From contig NZ_CP017715.1 in NCBI RefSeq assembly GCF_001854125.1, positions 1 to 64,000 on the forward strand: a stretch of DNA of 64,000 nt, given 5' to 3'. A model generated the notes under the pieces. The model did no database searches. It saw nothing but the letters and a program-made list of their open reading frames with translations, and was not told the DNA's origin. Shown one piece after another: positions 1-8,800 of the stretch (within the stretch, counting starts at the first letter, position 1; every line of letters starts with the position of its first letter). The translations under genes were made by a program, and so were the position numbers. This DNA is from Marinobacter salinus. Its GTDB lineage: Bacteria > Pseudomonadota > Gammaproteobacteria > Pseudomonadales > Oleiphilaceae.

Positions 1-800
1 TTCTTGATGCGACGCAGGAACTCTCGGCCAAGTTCCCATTGTTTGATGGGCGTGGTTTTTAACCGGCCTTTGATGACCACTGCGGAATCGGCGAATTTAT
101 CCACCCCGAACAGCTCCGGCAGTTCGTCCAGCATAAAGCGCCCGTAGGCAGGATCTGCCTTCATTTCCTTGCCAACCTGGTTGATGATATCCACCACCTT
201 ATCCGTGTCCTCCTTGTAGGCCACCCCCAGGTCAAACACGTAGGCCGACCATTCATGTGTCATATTCGCCATGGTTGTGACACTGCCATTGGGAAAAATA
301 TGCACGGTCCCGGATAAATCACGGAGAACGATAGTCCGGAAGTTGATAGCTTCAACCAGACCTCCAGTGCCGTTAACCGTGGCGACATCGCCGACGCGGA
401 CCTGATTTTCGAGGAGGAAGAAAAAACCGGAAATCAGATCTTTCACAAGGCTCTGTGCCCCGAAGCCTACCGCGATGCCGATGATGCCGGCGCCTGCCAG
501 GAGGGGCGCAATATCAATGCCCGCTTGTCTCAGAATCAGGAGGACTACAATTATCCAGAGAGCCAGGTAAATGCCCTGGCGTAGAAGTCGGATCAGGGTA
601 TCGATACGCTTGGCCGCCTCGGTTGGCGGCTCGCCTTCTTTCCGGGTACGAATTGCCAGCTGCTGTTCAAGGCGACGCAGGCCCCGGCGGAGAAGGAACA
701 TTGCAATCCAGGCAGCTATCAGGATGACCAATATTCGAAATCCTGTAGCAAGGATGTTGTGCCAACTGATCTCGGACAAGGAATTGACGAAAACGTCCAT
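1..800 (-). CDS. MscS-family mechanosensitive ion channel (3' part missing)
   Basis: Small-conductance mechanosensitive channel of the inner membrane, which releases solutes on hypo-osmotic shock. The reading frame begins at an ATG at 800 (minus strand) preceded by a GGAGG ribosome site and runs off the window start, so about 266 residues are visible. Residues 15-40 and 70-90 look like membrane helices. They are followed by the glycine/alanine-rich pore helix (AGAGIIGIAVGFGAQSL) and the MscS beta domain (FPNGSV). The C-terminal end is outside the window. The family call is firm; the exact subfamily is not. Confidence 0.9.
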   Translation of the reverse strand, partial: MDVFVNSLSEISWHNILATGFRILVILIAAWIAMFLLRRGLRRLEQQLAIRTRKEGEPPTEAAKRIDTLIRLLRQGIYLALWIIVVLLILRQAGIDIAPLLAGAGIIGIAVGFGAQSLVKDLISGFFFLLENQVRVGDVATVNGTGGLVEAINFRTIVLRDLSGTVHIFPNGSVTTMANMTHEWSAYVFDLGVAYKEDTDKVVDIINQVGKEMKADPAYGRFMLDELPELFGVDKFADSAVVIKGRLKTTPIKQWELGREFLRRIK

Positions 801-958
801 TTCATCCTCCTGATAATAGGTCCGGATTCTTTCCCTTAAAAACCGTTATTCGATAACATCGCTTGTGAACAGACTTGTCAAGAGCTGCAAGTGCTGTTCA
901 TGGACGGATGAATCATATGAAGTAAGGGTATAAACACATTCCATAAGAGAGGTCGGCT

Positions 959-1162
959 ATGACAGTCAATGAGGGTCTTCGCCTGATGGCCGGTGTATTC
1001 ACACTGATTTCTATTCTGCTTGCTCACTACGTAAGCCCATATTGGCTTTTCTTCACGGGTTTTATTGCACTGAATCTGATCCAGTCGGCGTTCACCAAGT
1101 GGTGCCCCGCCATGGCCATTCTCAGGAAGCTTGGATTGAAAGAAGAGAAGCCGGTTAACTGA
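959..1162 (+). CDS. DUF2892 small inner-membrane protein
   Basis: A 67-residue protein with two hydrophobic helices (about residues 10-25 and 27-45) and the short FTKWCPAM segment typical of DUF2892 (YgaP-tail-like) proteins. The ATG at 959 follows a GAGAGG ribosome site. Such proteins often occur beside sulfur- or redox-related genes, but their function is not established. Here it stands alone, divergent from the mscS-like gene and convergent with ubiT, whose stop lies 3 bp away. Confidence 0.75.
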   Translation: MTVNEGLRLMAGVFTLISILLAHYVSPYWLFFTGFIALNLIQSAFTKWCPAMAILRKLGLKEEKPVN

Positions 1163-1165
1163 CTC

Positions 1166-1654
1166 TCATCTTTTCAAGTTTAGGATGTGAATGTGCCACT
1201 CCAGACTGTCCAGCAGATTTTTTAGCGCCAGTCCAAGTTCGGTGTCTCCTTCAATAATCAGGCGTCGCTGGAAGAAAAGCTGGTCGGGGTCCTGCCGACG
1301 CTCCGCCAAGGTTTTAAAGGCAGCTAGTGAGCCCCTGATGGTCACCTCTCCGGCCCCGTCGATCACCCGGAGCCTGCCGGCCCAGAAGCCAATGGTAATG
1401 CCCGGTTGTCCTCCGCTCATTTCCAGCCGGATACGGCGGCCTTCGAAGTCGTCAAATTCTCCGTCATTGATCGCTTGAGCAAACAGGCGATTAAGGGGGG
1501 CCTCTGCAGCCAGTTGCTTGAGGGGAACCGGAATTCTGCGGTCAATGGCGCCTAGCACCGGTACGGGCGACGGCAGATATTCCCGGAGAGCCGAGAGCGT
1601 CTGCTCAAGGAGAGGTCTGCTGATGTAGGCGATGGGAGGTAATGAAAAGGCCAT
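1166..1654 (-). CDS. ubiT: UbiT, SCP2-domain factor for O2-independent ubiquinone synthesis
   Basis: A 162-residue SCP2-like lipid-binding protein resembling E. coli YhbT/UbiT (about 174 residues), which supports the oxygen-independent ubiquinone pathway with UbiU and UbiV. The SCP2 core spans about residues 45-150 (FDDFEGRRIRLEM, then IRGSLAAFKTLAERRQDPDQLFFQRRLIIEGDTELGLALKN, split here only by reading order). It lies 68 bp downstream of narL on the same strand, which fits a need for quinone during nitrate respiration. ubiU and ubiV are not in this window. Its ribosome site lies inside a strong hairpin (1657-1692), suggesting translational control. Confidence 0.82.
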   Translation of the reverse strand: MAFSLPPIAYISRPLLEQTLSALREYLPSPVPVLGAIDRRIPVPLKQLAAEAPLNRLFAQAINDGEFDDFEGRRIRLEMSGGQPGITIGFWAGRLRVIDGAGEVTIRGSLAAFKTLAERRQDPDQLFFQRRLIIEGDTELGLALKNLLDSLEWHIHILNLKR

Positions 1655-1656
1655 GG

Positions 1657-1692
1657 TTTACTCCGGGCGGTCAGAAACCTGCCCAGAGTAAA
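1657..1692 (-). promoter_or_regulatory. Hairpin covering the ubiT ribosome-binding site
   Basis: On the minus strand the arms TTTACTC-T-GGGC and GCCC-G-GAGTAAA pair over 12 positions (11 Watson-Crick plus one U-G) with a 12-nt loop. The right arm contains the GGAG that would serve as the Shine-Dalgarno for the ubiT ATG at 1654. It could also act as the narL terminator, but no U-run follows and it abuts the start codon, so control of translation is the better reading. Confidence 0.55.
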
Positions 1693-1722
1693 GCAAAGGC
1701 GGTCGGAACGATTTGATATTAC

Positions 1723-2382
1723 TCAGCCCTTGTGCAGACCTTCTTCCACCGCCCATACGGCGACTTCCACCCGCGAACGCAGGTTCAGTTTTTTCAGCAG
1801 GTGCTTCACATGGACCTTGACGGTGCCGTCGCTGATGTCCAGCTTGCGGCCGATCATCTTGTTGGACAGGCCTTCGGCAATCAGGCGCAGAATATCTTTT
1901 TCTCTGGGGGTCAGACTGTCGAAATCCGGACGCGACGCCTGTTGCGGCTTGTTGGATCGCAACGCCTGTGCCAGCAGTGTGGTCAGCCGCTCGCTGATGA
2001 CCATCTTGCCGACGGCGGCCTGGTGCAATTGAGCAATCATGTCCTCCGGCTCCATGTCCTTGAGCAGGTAGCCGTCGGCACCTGCGCGCAGGGCTGCTAC
2101 CACATCGTCTTCCTGGTCAGACACCGTGAACATGACGATCCGCGAGCTGATGTTTTGTTCTCGCAGTTTCTTGAGAGCTTCAATTCCATTCATTTCCGGC
2201 ATGTTCAGATCCATCAGGATCAGGTCCGGTTCCAGCTCCGTCGCAATGCAAATGCCGTCGGCTGCGTTGCTGGCCTCTCCGACGATTTCAATGTCGTCTT
2301 CCATATCAACCAGTTGCTTGATCCCCTGGCGCAGGAGCGGGTGGTCGTCGATCAGCAGGATACTTGCGGGTAATTCAGACAT
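1723..2382 (-). CDS. narL: NarL nitrate/nitrite response regulator
   Basis: A two-component response regulator of 219 residues. The receiver domain (residues 6-125) has the acidic pair D12/D13, phospho-acceptor D58 (LILMDLNMP) and the conserved lysine in GYLLKD. The C-terminal LuxR/NarL helix-turn-helix spans about residues 155-215 ([19 protein letters not shown]). It follows narX by 19 bp and so forms a narXL operon. By family it activates nar genes when nitrate is present; candidate heptamer sites lie at 5744-5759 and 26430-26445. Confidence 0.95.
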   Translation of the reverse strand: MSELPASILLIDDHPLLRQGIKQLVDMEDDIEIVGEASNAADGICIATELEPDLILMDLNMPEMNGIEALKKLREQNISSRIVMFTVSDQEDDVVAALRAGADGYLLKDMEPEDMIAQLHQAAVGKMVISERLTTLLAQALRSNKPQQASRPDFDSLTPREKDILRLIAEGLSNKMIGRKLDISDGTVKVHVKHLLKKLNLRSRVEVAVWAVEEGLHKG

Positions 2383-2401
2383 GCTCTCTCTCTATTTTGG
2401 T

Positions 2402-4264
2402 TCAAGCGCTTGAAGCTTCGGTTGAAATCAGGTTTCGGCTCTTGGGAACGAACGTCAGCGTGACCTCAACGCCACCTTCATCCCGGTTGTGGACTTTAAC
2501 CTGTCCACCCAGGGTTCTTGCGCGATCCTGCATGATAATCAGGCCATAATGGTTGACCGGCTGGTCGCCCCTGGGCAGCCCCTTACCATTATCACGGATC
2601 TGGACTTTCACGCTCGGTGACTTGAAAGCTACATTGACGGAAATCGCTGTGGCATCCGCGTGCTTGACGGCGTTAGCCAGGCCTTCGCGAATAATCTGGA
2701 GGGTATGAATCTCCTCATTGGGCGACAAGGTCTGAGGTGGCAAGTTGTAGGTAAGGTCGACGGGTTTTCCCATTCGTTCAGAGAATTCTTCCACAGTTTT
2801 GTGAAGTGCGGTGGCAAGGTCGGGTGTATCCAGCTTCAGGCGGAAGGTGGCCAGTAGCTCCCGCAACTGCCGATAAGCGCTGTTAAGGCCCATACTAAGT
2901 TCGTCCAGTATGGCCTCGTGCGCTTCCTTTTGCTCGCCCTCAATGCTCAGTCGCCGCAGGCGGGCCACCTGCATTTTAAGATAGGACAAGGATTGGGCAA
3001 GCGAATCATGGAGCTCACGGGCAATGACGGTGCGTTCTTCCGCAAGTGTCATCTGCTGTTCTTCGGTAATCTGGCGCTCAAGGAAAATCGCGGTGGCAAG
3101 CTGGTCGCTGACTGTTTCCAGTAATCTTCTGGCGGTTTCAGACAGGCCCTTGGAAACCGGGTACCAGACCTCCAGCGTACCAAGCAGCATGCCGGGGGTT
3201 CGGATTGGCAGCAAAAGCCGGCGCCCGTCATTGTTTTCTTCTGGCAGATCGTCATAGACCTCCGGAGAAACGAGGCAGGCATTGCAGTGATGGTCACGGC
3301 AATAAAAGGGCCGTTCTTTAGTGGCAGTAGTTACCGCTTTCACTGGTTCTGCCGAATCCCGGTCGTGCAGGTAGAGGTTGATCGGGCCGATGCCCAGCAA
3401 CTGTTCCAGTTCCTGCAACATGGGTACGGCCCCGTCGCACAGATCGTGATTGGCGAACAGGTTGCGGCTGGCAGAGTGCAATAACTGCAGAGCGGCATGG
3501 CTCCTTTCCAGCTCTTCGGTTTTAGTTCGGGCGCGCTCCTCCAGTTCGTGGTAAGTCAAGGCCAGCTCGCTGGTCATTTGGTCAAACGCCTGCCCGAGCT
3601 GGGACAGTTCGTCGGAGCCTTTGAGGTCGGCCTTACGTGAGAAATCCTGCTCGCCGACTGCAAAGGCAATATCAACGAGCTTCCGGAGCGGACGCAGGAT
3701 ACGGTTCTTGAGATCCAGGAACAGGGCGACGATGATCAGGATAGAGAATGCAAGGCTGATAATCTGAATCAGGTGGAGCAGATCAATGCGCGCTTCGGTG
3801 CGTTGCTCCAGCATGGACACCATTTGGTCGACCTCATTTACATAGTGCTCGGTCGCCTTCAGAAGTCCGACTGATAGAGGTGTGCCACGGACATGGCTTT
3901 GAAGCGCCGGTGCAAGAAGGTTGGTCCAGGATTCCTGGATGGACTGGTACTGGGCAGCCAGCGGATGGTCCCGGGCTTCAGGGATGGCATTGGTAATACC
4001 TGAATCTGTCAGACGGTCCTCGTAGCGCGCGATCAATTGCGCCGTTGAGCTCTCGCTCTGCCCGGTACCAGGAGGGGCGCTCGCGGTTTGCGCGAGCAGG
4101 TGAAATGCCCCCATGCGAAGAGTGCCCGCCAGGTTAATGGCAGTGGCATTGCCCTCGATACTCTTCGATACAGCGAGTGTGGTGGCCATACTGACCAACG
4201 ATGTCAGCACAACCGCTCCGACCACGATCGCTATTCGGTTTACAAGTGGGCTTCTGGATTTCAT
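2402..4264 (-). CDS. narX: NarX nitrate/nitrite sensor histidine kinase
   Basis: A membrane sensor kinase of 620 residues, the usual NarX/NarQ size. A first membrane helix at about 10-32 is followed by the nitrate-binding P-box (NLAGTLRMGAFHLLAQ, residues 44-59), then a second helix at about 163-184 and HAMP. The central GAF-like module contains a cysteine cluster C322, C327 and C330. The HisKA_3 region has phospho-acceptor H419 (ARELHDSLAQS), and the ATPase shows the N-box (REGLANAVKHAD) and DNGKGLP. It is divergent from narK across a 204-bp control region and pairs with narL. Confidence 0.95.
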   Translation of the reverse strand: MKSRSPLVNRIAIVVGAVVLTSLVSMATTLAVSKSIEGNATAINLAGTLRMGAFHLLAQTASAPPGTGQSESSTAQLIARYEDRLTDSGITNAIPEARDHPLAAQYQSIQESWTNLLAPALQSHVRGTPLSVGLLKATEHYVNEVDQMVSMLEQRTEARIDLLHLIQIISLAFSILIIVALFLDLKNRILRPLRKLVDIAFAVGEQDFSRKADLKGSDELSQLGQAFDQMTSELALTYHELEERARTKTEELERSHAALQLLHSASRNLFANHDLCDGAVPMLQELEQLLGIGPINLYLHDRDSAEPVKAVTTATKERPFYCRDHHCNACLVSPEVYDDLPEENNDGRRLLLPIRTPGMLLGTLEVWYPVSKGLSETARRLLETVSDQLATAIFLERQITEEQQMTLAEERTVIARELHDSLAQSLSYLKMQVARLRRLSIEGEQKEAHEAILDELSMGLNSAYRQLRELLATFRLKLDTPDLATALHKTVEEFSERMGKPVDLTYNLPPQTLSPNEEIHTLQIIREGLANAVKHADATAISVNVAFKSPSVKVQIRDNGKGLPRGDQPVNHYGLIIMQDRARTLGGQVKVHNRDEGGVEVTLTFVPKSRNLISTEASSA

Positions 4265-4348
4265 CGACTCTCGTCTTTTCCAAACTTTGTCGGAATTGTG
4301 GCTATAAGGGCAGGATTATCGCCTGACAGCCCCCTTCCCGATACCTCC

Positions 4349-4362
4349 TTGAGGATAGCCAA
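4349..4362. promoter_or_regulatory. FNR/DNR-like half-conserved box in the narX-narK control region
   Basis: TTGAGGATAGCCAA matches TTGA-N6-TCAA with one change in the outer core. It lies 85 bp before narX (minus strand) and 107 bp before narK. A nearby weak NarL heptamer pair (TACCCCA at 4364-4370 and GTTGGTA at 4374-4380) has a 3-bp rather than 2-bp spacer. This is a candidate only. Confidence 0.35.
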
Positions 4363-4468
4363 TTACCCCAATAGTTGGTAACCCATCATAATCTTTGACC
4401 GTTCCTGTAGCAAAAGATGAAACTGAAAGGCAGGTTTAAACAAGGCAGAAAGAACAAGGTCAGAGCAA

Positions 4469-5737
4469 ATGAAGGCAGGGGCGGATCGAGAAGATGACCG
4501 GCTTGCGTCATTGGCAGTGGTGTTACCGCTGGCGTTGAGCGGGTTTGTCATTGCGGCGGGTTGCTGGACACTTTTTGCTGTGGCTGGTGTGCATCTGCGG
4601 GCAGAACTCAGTCTGAGCAGCCTGCAGTTCGGCCTGTTATTGGCTATGCCTATGGCCGTTAGCGCCTTTCTGGCGGTTCCGGCCGGGCTTGCATCGCAGA
4701 AATTCGGAGCCAGGCGGATTATGATGATTTGTCTCGCGGGGCTGGCGCTATGCATGGTCATTCTGCTCACTACCGATACTTTTAGGGGTTATCTCGTCGC
4801 GGCCGGCGGGCTGGGTCTGGCGGGTGGCTTCTACAGTGCCGGGCTTCAGTTTGTCATCAGGCACACGGAACCTTATCGACTGGGTCTGGTGCTCGGTACC
4901 TTCGGTGCCGGGGTAACCGGTGCGGGATTCACCTATTATCTGGTGCCCCTATTTCACGAAGCGTTCTCATGGCATGGGGTTCCCCTGGCCTACCTTATTG
5001 TCCTGCTACTGGTTCTGGTGTTGCTTGTCATACTGACGGATCCGGAGGATGTGGAAGCCGATCCCCTTGTCGAGATGTCTGCACGTATGTTGTTGCGTCA
5101 ACTTGGCGAACGACGACTCTGGCAGCTTTCTGTTTATTTTGGTGTAGTCGCGGGAAGCTTTTTCGCACTGGCTTTGTGGTTGCCGGATTACCTGTCGTCC
5201 CAGTTCGGGCTTCAGGTTGAATCGGGTGCGCGGCTGGCGCAGTGGTTTGTGATTCCCGGGGCGCTGGCGCAAATCCTGGGCGGGGGGTTATCCGATCGTT
5301 TTGGCAGTGCACGGGTTGCCAGTCGTTCACTTGCCATTTGTCTCGTTGCTCTTTTTGTTTTGTCCTACCCCCCCATGACGCTGTTTATCCAAGGCATTAA
5401 CACGACCATTCAGCTTGAGTTTGCTTTGCCCATGATCATCGAAGGGGCCGTTATTGTGGTTCTTGGGCTTGCTTTGGGATGTGCCATGGGCAGCCTTCAG
5501 CGACTTGCTATTGGCAGCAACCGTTCGGTGGCTGGTTTCGTGGCAGGTTTGCTACTGTTGAGTGCCTGCTCAATGGCATTTCTTCTGCCGGTGGTCTTTG
5601 GTGCAGTGAATCACTGGCTGGGTATTCGCAGTGCTGTCTTCATGATCCTCTTCCTTTTGCTTGCTGGCTGTTGGCTGACCTTCTCACGCAACAGTCGGCG
5701 GGAGGAGCGAAAACGTCTTCTCCATCCAGGGATATAG
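4469..5737 (+). CDS. narK: NarK-like MFS nitrate/nitrite transporter
   Basis: A 422-residue major facilitator protein with about 12 membrane helices. An MFS-type loop (GLASQKFGARRIMM) follows helix 2, and a glycine-rich helix (GGLGLAGGFYSAG) lies near residue 115. The second half repeats the pattern (GGGLSDRFGSARVASR). Placement directly upstream of narGHJI, divergent from narXL, supports nitrate uptake or nitrate/nitrite exchange. The nitrate-signature helices are less conserved than in E. coli NarK, so the substrate is inferred from context. Only one transporter is present where Pseudomonas has narK1K2. The start is uncertain because the ribosome site is weak. Confidence 0.75.
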   Translation: MKAGADREDDRLASLAVVLPLALSGFVIAAGCWTLFAVAGVHLRAELSLSSLQFGLLLAMPMAVSAFLAVPAGLASQKFGARRIMMICLAGLALCMVILLTTDTFRGYLVAAGGLGLAGGFYSAGLQFVIRHTEPYRLGLVLGTFGAGVTGAGFTYYLVPLFHEAFSWHGVPLAYLIVLLLVLVLLVILTDPEDVEADPLVEMSARMLLRQLGERRLWQLSVYFGVVAGSFFALALWLPDYLSSQFGLQVESGARLAQWFVIPGALAQILGGGLSDRFGSARVASRSLAICLVALFVLSYPPMTLFIQGINTTIQLEFALPMIIEGAVIVVLGLALGCAMGSLQRLAIGSNRSVAGFVAGLLLLSACSMAFLLPVVFGAVNHWLGIRSAVFMILFLLLAGCWLTFSRNSRREERKRLLHPGI

Positions 5738-5743
5738 GCGACC

Positions 5744-5759
5744 TACCCACGGAGTGGTA
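5744..5759. promoter_or_regulatory. NarL-type 7-2-7 inverted heptamer site upstream of narG
   Basis: TACCCAC-GG-AGTGGTA is an inverted heptamer pair with the 2-bp spacer typical of NarL/NarP sites. Each arm differs from TACYYMT at one position. It begins just after the narK stop and lies 120 bp before the narG start, suggesting a nitrate-responsive promoter internal to narK-narGHJI. Confidence 0.6.
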
Positions 5760-5878
5760 GTGGCCGGTTATGTGGTAGTAACCACGCAGATTTCAAGGTT
5801 TCCATCCAACACAATGGTCTCAAATCGGAGCTGGATCAAAACAGCGATCCGGCAGACGGGCAGATGGAGAGAGAGACC

Positions 5879-8800
5879 ATGAGTCATTTAATCGACAAGC
5901 TGAATTACTTCAGGGCGAAGCGTGAACCGTTCGCCAATGGCCACGGTGAGACCCATGAGGTAAACCGCGACTGGGAAGATGGTTATCGCAAACGCTGGCA
6001 GCATGACAAAATCGTGCGTTCCACCCACGGCGTTAACTGCACCGGTTCCTGCAGCTGGAAGATTTACGTCAAGAACGGCCTGGTTACCTGGGAAACCCAG
6101 CAGACCGACTACCCCCGTACCCGCCCGGATCTGCCCAACCACGAGCCCCGCGGCTGCCCCCGTGGCGCCAGCTACTCCTGGTACATGTACAGCGCTAATC
6201 GCCTGAAGTATCCGCTGATGCGCAAGCATCTAATGAGACTCTGGCGTGCAGCCCGGGCTCAATTCAGTGACCCTGTCGAAGCCTGGGCCTCCATTGTAGA
6301 AGACCCGAAAAAAACCGCCGAGTACAAGCCTCGCCGCGGCATGGGTGGTTTCGTGCGGTCCAGCTGGGACGAAGTCAACGAGCTGATTGGCGCCTCCAAC
6401 GTATACACCGCCAAAAAGTATGGCCCGGACCGCATCCTCGGCTTTTCGCCGATTCCCGCCATGTCCATGGTGTCCTACGCTGCTGGCAGCCGCTACCTGT
6501 CCATGATCGGCGGCGTTTGCATGAGCTTCTACGACTGGTACTGCGACCTGCCGCCGGCCTCTCCCCAAACCTGGGGCGAGCAGACCGACGTCCCCGAGTC
6601 CGCAGACTGGTACAACTCCGGCTACATCATCGCCTGGGGCTCCAACGTGCCCCAGACCCGGACACCGGATGCTCACTTTTTTACCGAAGTGCGCTACAAG
6701 GGCACCAAGACCGTCGCCATTACCCCGGATTACGCGGAAGTTTCCAAGCTGTCTGACGAGTGGATGAACCCCAAGCAGGGTACCGATGCCGCTCTGGGCA
6801 TGGCCATGGGCCACGTGATCCTGAAAGAGTTCCACGTCGACAAGCCCAGTGAGTACTTCACTGACTACGTCCGTCGCTACACCGACATGCCATATCTGGT
6901 CATGCTGGAAGAAAAGGACGATGGCAGCTTCGTGCCGGGCCGCTTCCTGCGCGCCAGCGATCTGGTGGACGGACTGGGTGAAGAGAACAACCCCGAGTGG
7001 AAAACCATCGCCGTTGATGAAGCCTCCGGTGAACTGACGGCTCCCAATGGCTCCATCGGTTATCGCTGGGGCGAAAAGGGCAAGTGGAACCTGAAGCAGA
7101 CCGCCAAGGGCTCGGATGTGAACCTGCAGCTGTCCATGGTTGATAAGCACGACGACGTCGTTGATGTTGCATTCCCATACTTTGGCGGCATCGAGCACGA
7201 CCATTTCCAGCATGTGGAAATCAAGGACATCCTCAAGCACAAGCTGGGTACCCGTAAGGTGCAGCTGGCGGATGGCTCCGAAGGCCGCGTCGTCACCGTG
7301 TACGACCTGATGGTCGCCAACTATGGCATCAGCCGTGGCCTGGGCGAGGATGACGGCGCCACTTCCTATGACGAAGTGAAGCCGTACACGCCTGCCTGGC
7401 AGGAGAAGATCACCGGCGTCCCCGCCGAGAAAGTGATACGTATTGCCCGCGAGTTCGCGGACAACGCCGACAAGACCAAGGGCCGTTCCATGGTCATCGT
7501 CGGTGCCGGTATGAATCACTGGTATCACATGGACATGAACTATCGTGGCCTGATCAATATGTTGATCATGTGTGGCTGTATCGGCCAGAGCGGTGGTGGC
7601 TGGGCCCACTACGTTGGCCAGGAAAAACTGCGTCCGCAGACCGGCTGGCAGCCCCTGGCCTTTGGTCTGGACTGGCAGCGTCCGCCCCGGCACATGAACT
7701 CCACCTCCTTCTTCTACGCCCATTCTGGCCAGTGGCGTTACGAGAAGCTGGGTGTCGACGAGATCCTGTCGCCGCTGGCAGACAAGTCCAGGTTCGGTGG
7801 CAGCCTGATCGACTACAACGTGCGTGCCGAGCGCATGGGCTGGCTCCCGTCTGCCCCGCAGCTCAACCGCAACCCTCTGGGGATTGCCGCAGAAGCTGAG
7901 AAAGCCGGTATGGAAGTGTCGGATTACGTGGCTCAGTCCATGAAAGACGGCTCCCTGGCCTTCGCCAGTGAAGATCCGGAAGCTCCCCAGAACCACCCAC
8001 GTAACATGTTCATCTGGCGGTCCAACTTGCTGGGTTCCTCCGGCAAGGGCCATGAGTACATGCTCAAGTATCTGCTGGGCACCAAGAGCGGCTTGCAAGG
8101 AAAGGATCTCGGTCACGAAGGCGGCGCCAAGCCGAAAGAAGTGAAATGGCATGACGAGGCGCCGGAAGGCAAGCTCGACCTGCTGGTAACCCTGGACTTC
8201 CGCATGTCCACCACCTGTCTGTATTCAGATATCGTTCTGCCGACTGCCACCTGGTACGAGAAGAACGACCTGAATACCTCAGACATGCACCCGTTCATTC
8301 ACCCGCTGACTGCAGCCACCGATCCGGCGTGGGAAGCCCGGAGTGACTGGGAGATTTACAAGGGTATTGCCAAGGCATTCTCCAAGGCGACCGAAGGCCA
8401 TCTTGGTGTCGAGAAAGACGTGGTTACTTTGCCACTTCTGCACGACGCGCCAGCCGAACTGGGCCAGCCGTTTGACGTGAAGGACTGGAAAAACGGCGAG
8501 TGCGAGCTAATTCCGGGCAAGACTGCGCCGAATTTCATCACGGTGGAGCGCGATTACCCGAACACCTATGCACGCTTTACCTCCCTTGGGCCGCTGATGG
8601 ACAAGCTGGGTAACGGTGGCAAGGGCATCAACTGGAATACTGAGAAGGAAGTCAGCTTTCTGAAGGAGTTGAACTACACCCACCTCGAAGGGGCTAATGC
8701 CGGCCGTCCGAAGATCGAGTCTGCCATTGATGCGGCAGAAGTGATTCTGACTCTGGCACCGGAAACCAACGGCCAGGTAGCAGTAAAAGCTTGGGCCGCA

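Noticed and set aside
1657..1692. Simple rho-independent terminator of narL
   Set aside because: No U-run follows and the structure overlaps the ubiT ribosome site, so it is described as regulatory instead; a dual role is not excluded.
6230..8152. A 640-residue minus-strand frame inside narG
   Set aside because: Antisense to narG; low-complexity His/Val-rich composition typical of shadow frames.
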